In this document: positions 7,407 to 16,004 of the stretch, one piece after another
Layout: each line of letters starts with the position of its first letter
How positions within the stretch are numbered: position 1 is the stretch's first letter
Origin: Prevotella sp. UBA1378
GTDB taxonomy: Bacteria; Bacteroidota; Bacteroidia; Bacteroidales; Bacteroidaceae
NCBI GenBank assembly: GCA_002305505.1
Contig: DBRC01000023.1
Location: 73,003 to 102,045 of the forward strand
Direction of reading: 5' to 3'
DNA: 29,043 bases
Program-made: the position numbers and the translations under genes
The notes under the pieces: generated by a model
Database searches by the model: none
Told to the model about the DNA's origin: nothing
Seen by the model: only the letters and a program-made list of their open reading frames with translations

Positions 7407-9998
7407 ATGAAGAAAAGAATAATCATCCTTTCCTTCTTTTTGGTGTCGGCAACAGCCTTGTATGCCGGCAACGGCCAGTATGTTGCGTTCGAGCCGGCTG
7501 CCGGTTCGGTGTGTCTTTCAGCCGGCGGGCATACGGCCGGTATCCTCGTCGATCCCGCCGACTGGGCCGGCGTCGTCCGGGCTGCCGCCGACCTGTCGGC
7601 CGATATCGGCCGTGTCACAGGCCGCACGCCGGCTCTTCTCAGGCAGACGGCGTTGCGCCCCCGTTCCGTCATCGTGGGCACTATCGGCAAGAGCCAGCTC
7701 ATCGACAGGCTCATCGCTGGCGGGCAGCTCCGTGTCGACAGCATCCGCGGCAGGTGGGAATCATTCGTTATCCAGACCGTCGGCGGCAGCCTGGTCGTGG
7801 CCGGCTCAGATAAGCGGGGCACTATCTATGGCATCTATGATATATCCGAGAAAATAGGCGTGTCGCCATGGTATTGGTGGGCCGATGTGCCTGTAGTGCG
7901 CCGCACGGCGCTTTATGTCCGTGAAGGCCGTTACGTGCAGCCGTCGCCGAAAGTGAAGTACCGGGGTATCTTCATCAACGACGAGGAACCCTCGCTGGGT
8001 ACGTGGTGCCGTAACCGCTTCGGCGGGTACAATTCCAAATTATACTGCCGTGTCTTCGAGTTGCTGCTGCGCCTGAAGGCCAACTATCTGTGGCCGGCCA
8101 TGTGGAATGCGCGCTTTAATGAAGACGACCCCGAAAACCCGCGGCTGGCCGATGAATACGGCATCGTGATGGGGACATCGCACCATGAGCCGATGATGCG
8201 GGCACACAAGGAATACACTACCCGCCGCGACCGGATAGGGCCATGGGATTATGCCGTGAACAAGGCCCGCATCGACAGCTTCTTCTGCGAGGGGCTGCGG
8301 CGCAACAGCGGTTACGAGAACCTGATTACTATCGGCATGCGCGGCGACGGCGACGTAGCCATGGGCAGTGGCGACGACGGGGAAAACATGCGCACACTTG
8401 GCAAGGTCATCGAGGGGCAGCGCCGCATTATCAGCGACGTATACGGGAAAAAACCGCAGGAGATACCGCAGCTGTGGGCTGTCTTCACCGAGGTGCAGCG
8501 CTATTACGATGCAGGGTTTACCGTGCCCGACGACGTGACGCTGCTGTTTTGCGACAACAACTGGGGATATATCCGCCGCACCGGGCCGCCGGCCGAGCGC
8601 AACCGCAAAGGGGGCATGGGGCTGTATTACCATATCGACATGAACGGGGGGCCGTGGAACGACCGCTGGATAAACACTTCGCCGATACCTAAGTTGCGCG
8701 AACAGCTCGCACTGGCCTACCACACCGGGCTCGACCGTATATGGATTGTCAACGTAGGCGACTTGAAACCCAAGGAACTGCCCATCGACTTCATCCTGCG
8801 CTATGCATGGAATCCGGATGCTGTGAAGCCCGGCGAGGAGCGCGCCTTCGTGCGCAGGTGGGCTGCGGGTATCTTCGGCGAGGCCTTGGCCGACGATGTC
8901 GCGGATATTCTTTCCAGCTACCCTAAATACAATCTCTGGCGCAAGCCCGAAGTGCAGGTGCCGGGTATTTTCAGTGTAGAACACTATGGCGAGGCCGAAC
9001 GGCTCACGAGGCTGTGGCAGGAACTGGCCGATAAGGCGGAAAGTGTAAAGGCACGCGTGCCGGAAGCGGCGCAGGACGCTTATTTCCAGCTGGTTTATTA
9101 TCCGGCCGTGGCTTCGGCGGCCGTGGCCGGAATCTACCTTGCCGCCACGCAGAACCGCTATTACGCCGGGCGCCGCGACCTGAGGGCCAATGCTTTCGCC
9201 GACCGTGCCAAGGAGCTGTTCGCGAAGGATTCGCTGCTTACCGTGTATTACAACAAGCAGCTGGCGGGTGGGAAATGGGACGGCATGATGCTCGACCGGC
9301 ATATCGGATACCAAAAATGGTCGATGCCCGACCGGAACACTTTGCCCCCGCTGACTTATGTGGTGCCAGATGAGGCTCTGCCGGCGCAACCATTGACCGA
9401 CGTGATTTCCGACGAATATGCCATCGAAGCCCCACGCTACGACCGCAGTGTGGCGGCTGGCGGAGCGGAGTGGACGCTGTTGCCCGACCTCGGGCGTTCC
9501 GATGGCTGCATGGGTATTCAGCCTGTCACGGCGGGCTCGGCTGAAAACGGCGACGGGGCCCGGTTAGAGTACGATATCGATATAAGGAAAGCAGGCGATG
9601 TAACTATAGCTCTCGGACTGCTGCCCACACAGGACATACGGCCGGAACGCGGCTTGCGCATAGGCATAGCACTTGACGATGGGGGCGTGGTGGTGCTTGA
9701 TGCCCGGCGCGGACTGGTTGATACCTTCGACGAGTATACGCCGGCGAACCTTGCGCGCTCGTCTAAGTTGAAGCCGCTGCCGCCCCGCAGCCAGCTGGCC
9801 CTTGCCGGCGTGGGGAAGCCGATGCGCAATGAGGTGTTCGACAACCTGCGCTGGCTCGACGTTACTTTCCCGGCTGTATCGCCCGGGAGGCATACGCTGA
9901 AGGTGGTAATGGTCGACCCCGAAGTGGTACTTGAGCGCATCGTTGTCCATCCCGACAACCGTTATCCCAGTTATTTCGGACCGCCCGTGGCGCAGTAG
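7407..9998 (+). CDS. GH115 xylan alpha-1,2-glucuronidase
   Basis: The 863-residue protein has a signal peptide (MKKRIIILSFFLVSATALYA). Family GH115 is recognised from 'GTIYGIYDISEKIGVSPWYWWADVPV', 'GIFINDEEPSLGTW' (about 187-200), 'NYLWPAMWNARF', 'GTSHHEPMMRAHKE', and 'IWIVNVGDLKPKELP' (about 445-458). A C-terminal beta-rich GH115 domain starts near 'YAIEAPRYDR' (about 670) and runs to the end. GH115 enzymes remove glucuronic or 4-O-methylglucuronic acid side chains from xylan. The ATG at 7407 is chosen over an upstream GTG at 7398 because it starts the signal peptide. The gene is 17 nt after the GH98 stop, so the two are co-transcribed. Unlike GH98 it has no sorting tail, suggesting a periplasmic location. 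Confidence in family is high and in exact substrate moderate. Confidence 0.9.
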   Translation: MKKRIIILSFFLVSATALYAGNGQYVAFEPAAGSVCLSAGGHTAGILVDPADWAGVVRAAADLSADIGRVTGRTPALLRQTALRPRSVIVGTIGKSQLIDRLIAGGQLRVDSIRGRWESFVIQTVGGSLVVAGSDKRGTIYGIYDISEKIGVSPWYWWADVPVVRRTALYVREGRYVQPSPKVKYRGIFINDEEPSLGTWCRNRFGGYNSKLYCRVFELLLRLKANYLWPAMWNARFNEDDPENPRLADEYGIVMGTSHHEPMMRAHKEYTTRRDRIGPWDYAVNKARIDSFFCEGLRRNSGYENLITIGMRGDGDVAMGSGDDGENMRTLGKVIEGQRRIISDVYGKKPQEIPQLWAVFTEVQRYYDAGFTVPDDVTLLFCDNNWGYIRRTGPPAERNRKGGMGLYYHIDMNGGPWNDRWINTSPIPKLREQLALAYHTGLDRIWIVNVGDLKPKELPIDFILRYAWNPDAVKPGEERAFVRRWAAGIFGEALADDVADILSSYPKYNLWRKPEVQVPGIFSVEHYGEAERLTRLWQELADKAESVKARVPEAAQDAYFQLVYYPAVASAAVAGIYLAATQNRYYAGRRDLRANAFADRAKELFAKDSLLTVYYNKQLAGGKWDGMMLDRHIGYQKWSMPDRNTLPPLTYVVPDEALPAQPLTDVISDEYAIEAPRYDRSVAAGGAEWTLLPDLGRSDGCMGIQPVTAGSAENGDGARLEYDIDIRKAGDVTIALGLLPTQDIRPERGLRIGIALDDGGVVVLDARRGLVDTFDEYTPANLARSSKLKPLPPRSQLALAGVGKPMRNEVFDNLRWLDVTFPAVSPGRHTLKVVMVDPEVVLERIVVHPDNRYPSYFGPPVAQ

Positions 9999-10075
9999 GG
10001 GTATGCTTCCTGTTTTCTTTGATATACTCTTCTGGCCCATGCCTCTGTGTTCCCGGCACGGCTTGCATTTAATCC

Positions 10076-10168
10076 AAATCGTACAAGCATCTTGTAGTCC
10101 TGCTACAAGGTGCTTGTACTCTTGCTACAAGGTGCTTGTAGCAGGACTACAAGATGCTTGTACGATTT
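10076..10168. repeat. 34-bp-arm palindrome made of four 16-nt units at a 22-nt period
   Basis: Arms 10076-10109 and 10135-10168 are perfect 34-nt inverted repeats around a 25-nt centre. Within this, four 16-nt near-palindromic units begin at 10081, 10103, 10125 and 10147, exactly 22 nt apart. Units 2 and 3 are identical (CTACAAGGTGCTTGTA), unit 4 is CTACAAGATGCTTGTA, and unit 1 is GTACAAGCATCTTGTA; spacers are 6 nt. It lies between the convergent GH115 and CE12-CE8 genes, where a bidirectional transcription end would be useful, but no strong T-tract follows either arm. It may be a BIME/REP-like intergenic repeat or a multi-dimer binding site. Confidence 0.85.
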
Positions 10169-10240
10169 CAATACGTTATCCGTTAGTTACCACTTTGCCC
10201 TGGCTGGCGCGGTTTTTAAAACAAAGGTTCGTGTTGGGTG

Positions 10241-13200
10241 CTATCTGATAACCTTACGTGCTTCGCCGTTACCGTACTTCACGATGTTCAGACCGCTGCG
10301 CACGGCGGTCAGCCGGTGGCCGGCGGCAGAGTGTATCGAGGCGATGCGTTGCCGGGGCGAGGGCTGTGCCGGAGCGATGGTGCTGGGTACTGCCGGCACC
10401 GAGGGCGCGCTGAGGCTGCCCTGCTCGTTTACGGCTTGGATGCGGTAAGAAGCCCCCTCGGTATAGGTATACTCGCAGTCGGTGGTGAAGCCTATGGCCT
10501 CGCCGTCTTTGGTGACGACGTAGCAGATGGCATACGGCACGGGTTCCCATGTTATCCGCCCCTCGGCGGCAGTAGCTGCGGGAGCGCCTACGGCCTCGGT
10601 CTTCAGTTCCGGTTGCCAGTTGTCATCGCCCGTGAGCACGTTTCTTACGGTATACTGTGCCGCCTCTTCGGGCGTAAGGTAGTTTTTAGCCTTGCCCCAT
10701 ACGGTATCGCCGGCCGATATATAAAAGTATGTGTCCTCGCGGTGGCTCAGGTCGAGCGCATTGCCTTCGGCATCCGTCGTGTTATAGTCGGCCCAGAGCA
10801 CGGGCAGTCCGCCCATCGTGTTATACCAGCCCTTGGCCGGGATAGTCACTTCGGCCTTGGTGTTGATGAACACCGTTTTAGGACTGTTGTGCCACGGTCG
10901 CCCGAGCCATACGTCGGTTGCGGCGGCCGGTGCGGGAGCAGTGATGGTACAGTTCATGAATACATATCCCCATTTCGTGTCGGCCCCGTGCGATGGTGCC
11001 ACGATGTATCCCCCGCTCTTGCGGTTGATGTAGAGCGTGGTGTTGTCGATGAAGATATTGCCGCTGTTATAGATGAAGTCGACAGCCCCTTCGATGAACG
11101 AGTTTTTCACGTATGCCCGGTTGTTGGGAGCCGACGGTGTAATCCACGTATCCTGATAGCTGAGCAATGCCACGTTGTTCAGGATGGTGCGGTCGCCGAT
11201 GGTGTTCAGTGCCAGTGCCTGCGGTCCGGCCTGCTTGCGGTGTCCCCATGAGTTTTCGAGCGTGATATTGTCGAAGTAGCAGTCGTTCGACTTCACCACC
11301 ACCGTAGCCCCCACGCTTACATGCACGGCATTGTCGCCACCGCAGAGCTTGTCGTCGGCAATGATGGTTTTGTCGCGTTCCTGTCCGATGAAATGTAGGA
11401 AAGGCTTATTGGCCGGCACGTCGATGTGCTCATTGTATTCGCCGTTTTTCACGAAGATGAGCCACGGTTTTACGCGTGCTGCCGGTGCAGCGTCGATGGC
11501 CGCCTGTACGGAGGTATAGTCGCCGCTACCGTCGTGTGCCACTATGGCGTCGTAGAGCCGGGCTTCGGGCTGCTGGCGCTCCATGGTGGCGAAGCGGATG
11601 ACGGTGCCCCCGAAGGCGTTGCCGTTGCGGTCGGTGATGACGCCGGCTGGCAGCGTAAAGGTATATTCGGTAGCGTATTTCAGTCCGGTATACTTAAATA
11701 CGGCCGTTTTTCCGCTTACGATAGGCGTTATAGTCTCGTCTCCCAGTGTAGCCTGTCCCTGCGCCTTGATTTTCTCGTCAAAGGTAAGGATGACAGATCC
11801 GTTGGCCGATATGCCCGTAGCCCCCGCAGCGGGGTTGGTAGCCAGCAGCTTCGGTGCTTCCGTATCGCTGGTCACGTCGCTTTCGGCCGTCACGAAGATG
11901 TCGGTAATGGCCAGTCCGTCGTAGTCGGTGGCCGCCCCCACGAGTTCGCTTTCTGTATCGGGCATCCAGCGCACGTATACCTTCTCCTGATTGTCAGCGT
12001 CGGCCGGCAGCGCAAACTCCCTGTCTACCCATCCGCTGTTTGCCAGTTCGAAGCGTCCGCCCTCCACGGGGCTGTAGCTCTTGCCGTCGATGGAGTATTC
12101 GGCTTGGTTTATCTTGTAGCTGTTGTAGCTGGTTCCCAAGGCGTTGCTCACCTTGATGTTAGAGAAGCCCTTGGTAGAGAAAGATATTTCGAAGAAATAG
12201 CCTTCCGAGCGCAGCTTCCATATACGGGCGCCCCATCGGCCGTTCTCCGCTCCGCGCTCTATGCCACGCGTAAGCCAGCTGGTAGTGTTTCCGGCAGCGT
12301 TGTGCAGCGACAGCAGTCCAGCGTTCTCCGTGTCGCTCTTGTAGTCGGCCGCCCGTTCGGTTCCCGGGTTGTCGTAATAGAAATCCCATCCCACGATGTA
12401 GTCGGCCGCCGAGAAATTAGCCGTGATGTTTTTCGCGGCGTCCATCCTTATGGTGCGTTCGGGGTTGGTAGCGTTGTCCTCCCATCCCACGAATGTAAGC
12501 ACCTTGTTGTTAGCGGCGGTGAGCCTCACCTCGTCGCCTTCCTCATAGTAGCGTATGCCGCCGTCGATGTAGCCTGCCGGCTCAATGCTCACGAGGTTGG
12601 CGCGTGCGCCTTCGGTAAGCGTCAGATGGAGCGGGTATACATTTTTCTTTGTGAACATGGCCTTCAGTTCCGTGTCGGCCGTGATGTTAAACGTGTATGG
12701 GTTATCGGTCGATACGGTTTCGCCTGCGGCGTTGGTCCATGCGGCGAAGTGGTAGCCGAAGTTCTCGGCCACTGACACCGTTACCTCGTCGCCCTCGGTG
12801 AATACGTTGCCGGCGGGCTTCACGGTCAGTTTGCCCGCATCGTCGCTTTCAAGGCTGACATTCAGCGTGTATTGCTTCACATCCTTTGTTGTGCCGTTCA
12901 CCGTGCCTTCGATGACGATGCCCCCGAAGCCCACCTGCTTGGTGTTGCCCAAGCTGTAGAGGTGGAGGCGCAGGCCGCACATACCGGCCGACGGGGCTAT
13001 GCCGCTCACCGCCCTGTTGAAGGCCGTAACCTCGTTGTTGCGAGCCGGTACGATGCCCGTTTCGATGGCCGTGGCAGTGCCGTCGTCACTTATCCACAGG
13101 GCGTCCACCTTCCCGCCGTTGGTTCCGTAGCGCGTGGTGTTGAAGGCTATCCGCGTAGGTGTGAAGGTCAGTCCGTCTTTCGGGATGATGTAGAAGTTGA

Positions 13201-14596
13201 TTTGGTTGCCCTCGTTGGCTCCCGCCTCATTACTGCTGGCCGGCTGGAACTTGGTTTGGTTCAGTGCCACGCCGTTGATGGCCAGTGTGCTGCCATGTTC
13301 GGTATAGTTGTTCTTGAACCATCCCCCGGCGTTTTCGCTGTACGTTCCCGTCTGCCCCTCGGTGCCTTGGTCGAAGGCGAAGGTTACCGTAGCCGTTTGG
13401 TTATCTACGGTTTCGGGCACGGATGTCCCTTGCGCCGTCGCCCTTACCGGCACGTCGATGGCTTTGCTGCCCTGACGTATGGTGATAGTGCCCGTTGTCT
13501 CGCCGCTGTTTTCCAGTATGAGCCGCGCGTAGAACGTGCCGACGAGCGTGCCGGCGTTGTAGCCGATGCTGAGCGAGGTGCCCCATGCCTGCCGGTCGGC
13601 AGAGAGGCTGATGCCCTCGGTAGCCTCGATGGTAATGCTGCCCGATTCTGGCGACAGCCCGAATCCCGAGATGGTGAATTCCTTTTGCAGCGTCTGCCCC
13701 CGGTATGCTTCGCCGAGGTCGGCCTCGGCAGGGCTCACGCTGAGGTCGGCCGGCAGTATGATGTTGCCGCTTAGTATGCCCTGTTCCTTCATCAGTTGGG
13801 CGCAGAGCCTTGCCACGAGCAGTGCGCCCGTGGCGTTGAAGTGGGTAGAGCCTTGGCCGTCGAAGAGCAGTTCGTGGCATTTAGCGTCGCCGTAGCTTTC
13901 GTACAGCTCTTTCGTGGCCGTGGTCAGGTCGATGAACGGAGTGCCCGTTTCCTCGGCCACGAGCTTCATTTGGTAGGCATAGTCCATGCTGCGGTCGTCG
14001 GCCGCCACCTTATTCCCTGTTGCAGGTCCTTGTTCGGTGAGTATGGAGAAACTGTCGCCCAGGTCGTGCCGGCCGTTGCGCTTTATTTTCCCGTCCGGCC
14101 CGAAGTAGCTGCGGCAAGCCGGACCTACCAGCAGCGGATAAGCTCCCTTGACGCGGGTTTCCTCGATGTATTTCCTCAGGTATTCCTTGTAAGTAGTTGT
14201 AGGGACAGAGCCGCGCAGGTCGACGGCCGCTGCCGCCGCTTCGTCGCCCTTGTCCTTGTAATAATCATACAGCTGCTGTCCGTCCATGCCCCCGTTTTTT
14301 TCGTCGTTGTGGGCAAACTGTATGATGACGTAGTCGCCCTCCTGCATGTTGCTTTTCACGCTGCCCCATAGTTCGTTGTAGAATCCGCGTGTATCGCGGC
14401 CTCCCCGTGCGTAGTTCACGGTGGCCAGTCCGTCGATAAACTGTTGTAGGTACATGCCCCAGCCGCGGGTAACGGTGGCAGCCGGGTCGTAAGGCGCCAT
14501 GGTAGAATCGCCGCAGGTATGTAGTCTGCGGGTGGTGGCGCTCATCAGTATGAGTGCCGAAAGGAGGATGGAAATCCCAGGTAATTTTGCTTTCAT
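10241..14596 (-). CDS. Bifunctional pectin esterase: CE12-like acetylesterase fused to CE8 pectin methylesterase
   Basis: The 1451-residue protein has a signal peptide (about 1-22). An SGNH/GDSL domain of the rhamnogalacturonan acetylesterase type (about 25-275) follows, with nucleophile motif 'CGDSTM' (Ser31), block II 'ARGGRDTRG' (Gly65), block III 'QFAHND' (Asn97) and a C-terminal 'STHFNATGA' (His252). The centre holds Ig-like and jelly-roll modules, two InlB/bacterial-repeat-like segments ('FGYHFAAWTN', 'LTFVGWEDN') and an Ig-like Big_5 domain near 925-1010. The CE8 domain (about 1013-1310) keeps its catalytic residues: Asp1149 in 'YQDTWI', Asp1173 in 'VDFIYN' and Arg1233 in 'LGRPW'. An FN3-like segment and a sorting-like tail ('GLNIVKYGNGEARKV') end the protein. 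It should remove methyl and acetyl groups from pectin outside the cell. The fusion and size are unusual; each esterase is normally a separate protein of 250-350 residues. Confidence 0.88.
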   Translation of the reverse strand: MKAKLPGISILLSALILMSATTRRLHTCGDSTMAPYDPAATVTRGWGMYLQQFIDGLATVNYARGGRDTRGFYNELWGSVKSNMQEGDYVIIQFAHNDEKNGGMDGQQLYDYYKDKGDEAAAAAVDLRGSVPTTTYKEYLRKYIEETRVKGAYPLLVGPACRSYFGPDGKIKRNGRHDLGDSFSILTEQGPATGNKVAADDRSMDYAYQMKLVAEETGTPFIDLTTATKELYESYGDAKCHELLFDGQGSTHFNATGALLVARLCAQLMKEQGILSGNIILPADLSVSPAEADLGEAYRGQTLQKEFTISGFGLSPESGSITIEATEGISLSADRQAWGTSLSIGYNAGTLVGTFYARLILENSGETTGTITIRQGSKAIDVPVRATAQGTSVPETVDNQTATVTFAFDQGTEGQTGTYSENAGGWFKNNYTEHGSTLAINGVALNQTKFQPASSNEAGANEGNQINFYIIPKDGLTFTPTRIAFNTTRYGTNGGKVDALWISDDGTATAIETGIVPARNNEVTAFNRAVSGIAPSAGMCGLRLHLYSLGNTKQVGFGGIVIEGTVNGTTKDVKQYTLNVSLESDDAGKLTVKPAGNVFTEGDEVTVSVAENFGYHFAAWTNAAGETVSTDNPYTFNITADTELKAMFTKKNVYPLHLTLTEGARANLVSIEPAGYIDGGIRYYEEGDEVRLTAANNKVLTFVGWEDNATNPERTIRMDAAKNITANFSAADYIVGWDFYYDNPGTERAADYKSDTENAGLLSLHNAAGNTTSWLTRGIERGAENGRWGARIWKLRSEGYFFEISFSTKGFSNIKVSNALGTSYNSYKINQAEYSIDGKSYSPVEGGRFELANSGWVDREFALPADADNQEKVYVRWMPDTESELVGAATDYDGLAITDIFVTAESDVTSDTEAPKLLATNPAAGATGISANGSVILTFDEKIKAQGQATLGDETITPIVSGKTAVFKYTGLKYATEYTFTLPAGVITDRNGNAFGGTVIRFATMERQQPEARLYDAIVAHDGSGDYTSVQAAIDAAPAARVKPWLIFVKNGEYNEHIDVPANKPFLHFIGQERDKTIIADDKLCGGDNAVHVSVGATVVVKSNDCYFDNITLENSWGHRKQAGPQALALNTIGDRTILNNVALLSYQDTWITPSAPNNRAYVKNSFIEGAVDFIYNSGNIFIDNTTLYINRKSGGYIVAPSHGADTKWGYVFMNCTITAPAPAAATDVWLGRPWHNSPKTVFINTKAEVTIPAKGWYNTMGGLPVLWADYNTTDAEGNALDLSHREDTYFYISAGDTVWGKAKNYLTPEEAAQYTVRNVLTGDDNWQPELKTEAVGAPAATAAEGRITWEPVPYAICYVVTKDGEAIGFTTDCEYTYTEGASYRIQAVNEQGSLSAPSVPAVPSTIAPAQPSPRQRIASIHSAAGHRLTAVRSGLNIVKYGNGEARKVIR

Positions 14597-14624
14597 TGTT
14601 CCGGTTAGTTTTTAGTTCCGGTTG

Positions 14625-14632
14625 CAAAAGTA
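14625..14632 (-). promoter_or_regulatory. -7 element TACTTTTG for the double esterase gene
   Basis: The minus strand reads TACTTTTG, matching TAnnTTTG, 28 nt upstream of the ATG at 14596. A -33 element at the standard distance is not evident. Confidence 0.5.
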
Positions 14633-14680
14633 CGGTGTTTCTCCGATGGAATGGGGTAAAAATGCGTCAAAAAGGATGAT

Positions 14681-14693
14681 TTTTGCAGCAAAA
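14681..14693. promoter_or_regulatory. 13-bp palindrome upstream of the double esterase
   Basis: TTTTGC, A, GCAAAA is a perfect 6-1-6 palindrome about 49 nt upstream of the -7 element of the esterase gene. The position suits an activator site; short AT-rich palindromes also arise by chance. Confidence 0.35.
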
Positions 14694-14800
14694 GGGTGTT
14701 TTGGATTATGATAATGATCCTGTTTCATGGTTCTGGCTACCGCTGCTTGAAGCATTTCTGTCTAGAGCGCATGTGTCCCCGTGAAGGAAATGTTAATCAT

Positions 14801-14847
14801 TACAAAAAGTTACCGACAGGTAATTTACCTTTGGGTAACTTTTTGTA
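14801..14847. promoter_or_regulatory. Nested palindromes before the ATPase gene
   Basis: TACAAAAAGTTACC at 14801-14814 and its exact complement at 14834-14847 form 14-bp arms. The 19-nt centre contains a second palindrome, AGGTAA-T-TTACCT (14818-14830). The result is four GGTAA/TTACC half-sites in alternating orientation within 47 bp, ending 32 nt before the ATPase start. This is where a promoter and operator should lie. It could bind an autoregulator, fold as a 5' leader hairpin, or be an end of a small mobile unit. No perfect TAnnTTTG follows; TATATTTA at 14846-14853 is the nearest resemblance. Confidence 0.7.
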
Positions 14848-14879
14848 TATTTACGCCGTACTTATAACGCAGAATGCTC

Positions 14880-16004
14880 ATGAATGCACCATTTCAATAC
14901 GGAACGCTGGCAACCAAGGAGAATTTTGTTGACCGCGTGGAGGACAGGGCACAACTGAAGGATTTCCTGTCATCGCACATCAATGTGATGCTGGTATCAC
15001 CGCGCCGCTGGGGGAAGTCTTCATTGGTAAAGGTCGCCATGGAGGAACTGCAGAATGAAAACAAGAATGTACGGGTATGCTTCATCGATGGTTTCAGCAT
15101 AGGTTCTGAGGCAGAGTTCTATCGGACATTCGCCAGTCAGGTCATTGCTTGTGCATCGAGCAAGATGGAGAAACGCATCCAGGATGCCAAGAGGTTCCTG
15201 ACGGGAGTGGTTCCACAGGTGGTCATCAGGGATGACGTAACCAACTTCATGGCATTCGACGTGAAGTTCGTGCCCCAGGAGCAGGACCAAATGGACATCC
15301 TGCGTCTGCCGGAGATGCTGGCAAGAGCCAAGGGTATTCAGATAATCGTTTGTATTGATGAGTTCCAGCAACTGGCCAACCTGCCTGAGTACAAGAACAT
15401 GGAGGGCAAGATGCGGTCGGCCTGGCAGCAACAGCAGCATGTGTCGTATTGCCTGTACGGCAGCAAACGCCACATGATGATGGACATCTTCAATGACTCC
15501 AATTCGCCTTTCTACCGTTTTGGGCAGATGGTGTTTCTGGATAAGATTCCTAAAACGGAGTGGATGCCATTCATCATTGATACTTTTGAAAGGTCGGGGA
15601 AGCATATTCATGAGTCTTTTGCAGAGCAGGTATGTGACATAGTGGAGTGCCATTCCTGGTATTTGCAGCAGTTCTGCTACTTTATCTGGAACGCAACCCT
15701 GGGAGAGGTTACGGAGCAGGCTTTCCAGTATGGATTGCGCCAACTGATAAATACCAATTCCCCCATGTTCTTGAGCGATACGGAAGCATTGGCTACCAGC
15801 CAGATAGAGATGCTACGGGCTATCAAGGACGATGTGCAGCAGTTGTCGTCCATAGAAGCAAAAAGAGTGTATAACCTTGGGAACCCCAACACCATCAGTA
15901 AAAACAAGAAGGCGTTGCAGGCCAAGGACATCATTGAACTAAGGAATGGGAAATTCGCGTTCGTCGATCCTGTCTACAAGATTTGGTTCTCACAAGAATA
16001 CTAA
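14880..16004 (+). CDS. SWACOS/archaeal-type P-loop ATPase with C-terminal winged helix
   Basis: The 374-residue protein is an ATPase of the 'archaeal ATPase' type (ATPase_2, SWACOS clade of STAND-like NTPases). From the start at 14880, the Walker A motif 'SPRRWGKSSL' is at about 40-49 and Walker B 'IIVCIDEFQQL' at about 155-165, followed by 'YGSKRHMM' as a sensor-like strand. The C-terminal part ('RVYNLGNPNTISKNKKALQAKDII...FAFVDPVYKIWF') is the winged-helix segment of the family. These ATPases are frequent, often multi-copy, in Bacteroidales, and their role is unknown. The start follows the common 'M-x-x-PF-x-YG' beginning; an ATG two codons upstream (14874) is possible. Its stop overlaps the next gene's ATG (TAATG). 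Its base composition is visibly more AT-rich than its neighbours, suggesting separate acquisition. Confidence 0.85.
   Translation: MNAPFQYGTLATKENFVDRVEDRAQLKDFLSSHINVMLVSPRRWGKSSLVKVAMEELQNENKNVRVCFIDGFSIGSEAEFYRTFASQVIACASSKMEKRIQDAKRFLTGVVPQVVIRDDVTNFMAFDVKFVPQEQDQMDILRLPEMLARAKGIQIIVCIDEFQQLANLPEYKNMEGKMRSAWQQQQHVSYCLYGSKRHMMMDIFNDSNSPFYRFGQMVFLDKIPKTEWMPFIIDTFERSGKHIHESFAEQVCDIVECHSWYLQQFCYFIWNATLGEVTEQAFQYGLRQLINTNSPMFLSDTEALATSQIEMLRAIKDDVQQLSSIEAKRVYNLGNPNTISKNKKALQAKDIIELRNGKFAFVDPVYKIWFSQEY

Noticed and set aside
10081..10162. CRISPR-like array
   Set aside because: Repeats are 16-nt palindromes with only 6-nt spacers, and no cas gene is nearby, so it is not a CRISPR array.
9931..10248. 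105-codon plus-strand frame across the GH115 end and the palindromic array
   Set aside because: The middle part encodes only the repeat units and the start lies inside GH115 in another frame.
11426..12775. 449-codon plus-strand frame inside the double esterase gene
   Set aside because: The minus-strand protein is continuous with intact catalytic domains on both sides; the plus frame has no known motif.
14801..14847. Intrinsic terminator reading of the nested palindromes
   Set aside because: Although AT-rich and hairpin-forming, the T-run lies inside the arm rather than after it, and the element sits just upstream of a gene start, so a regulatory role is more likely.
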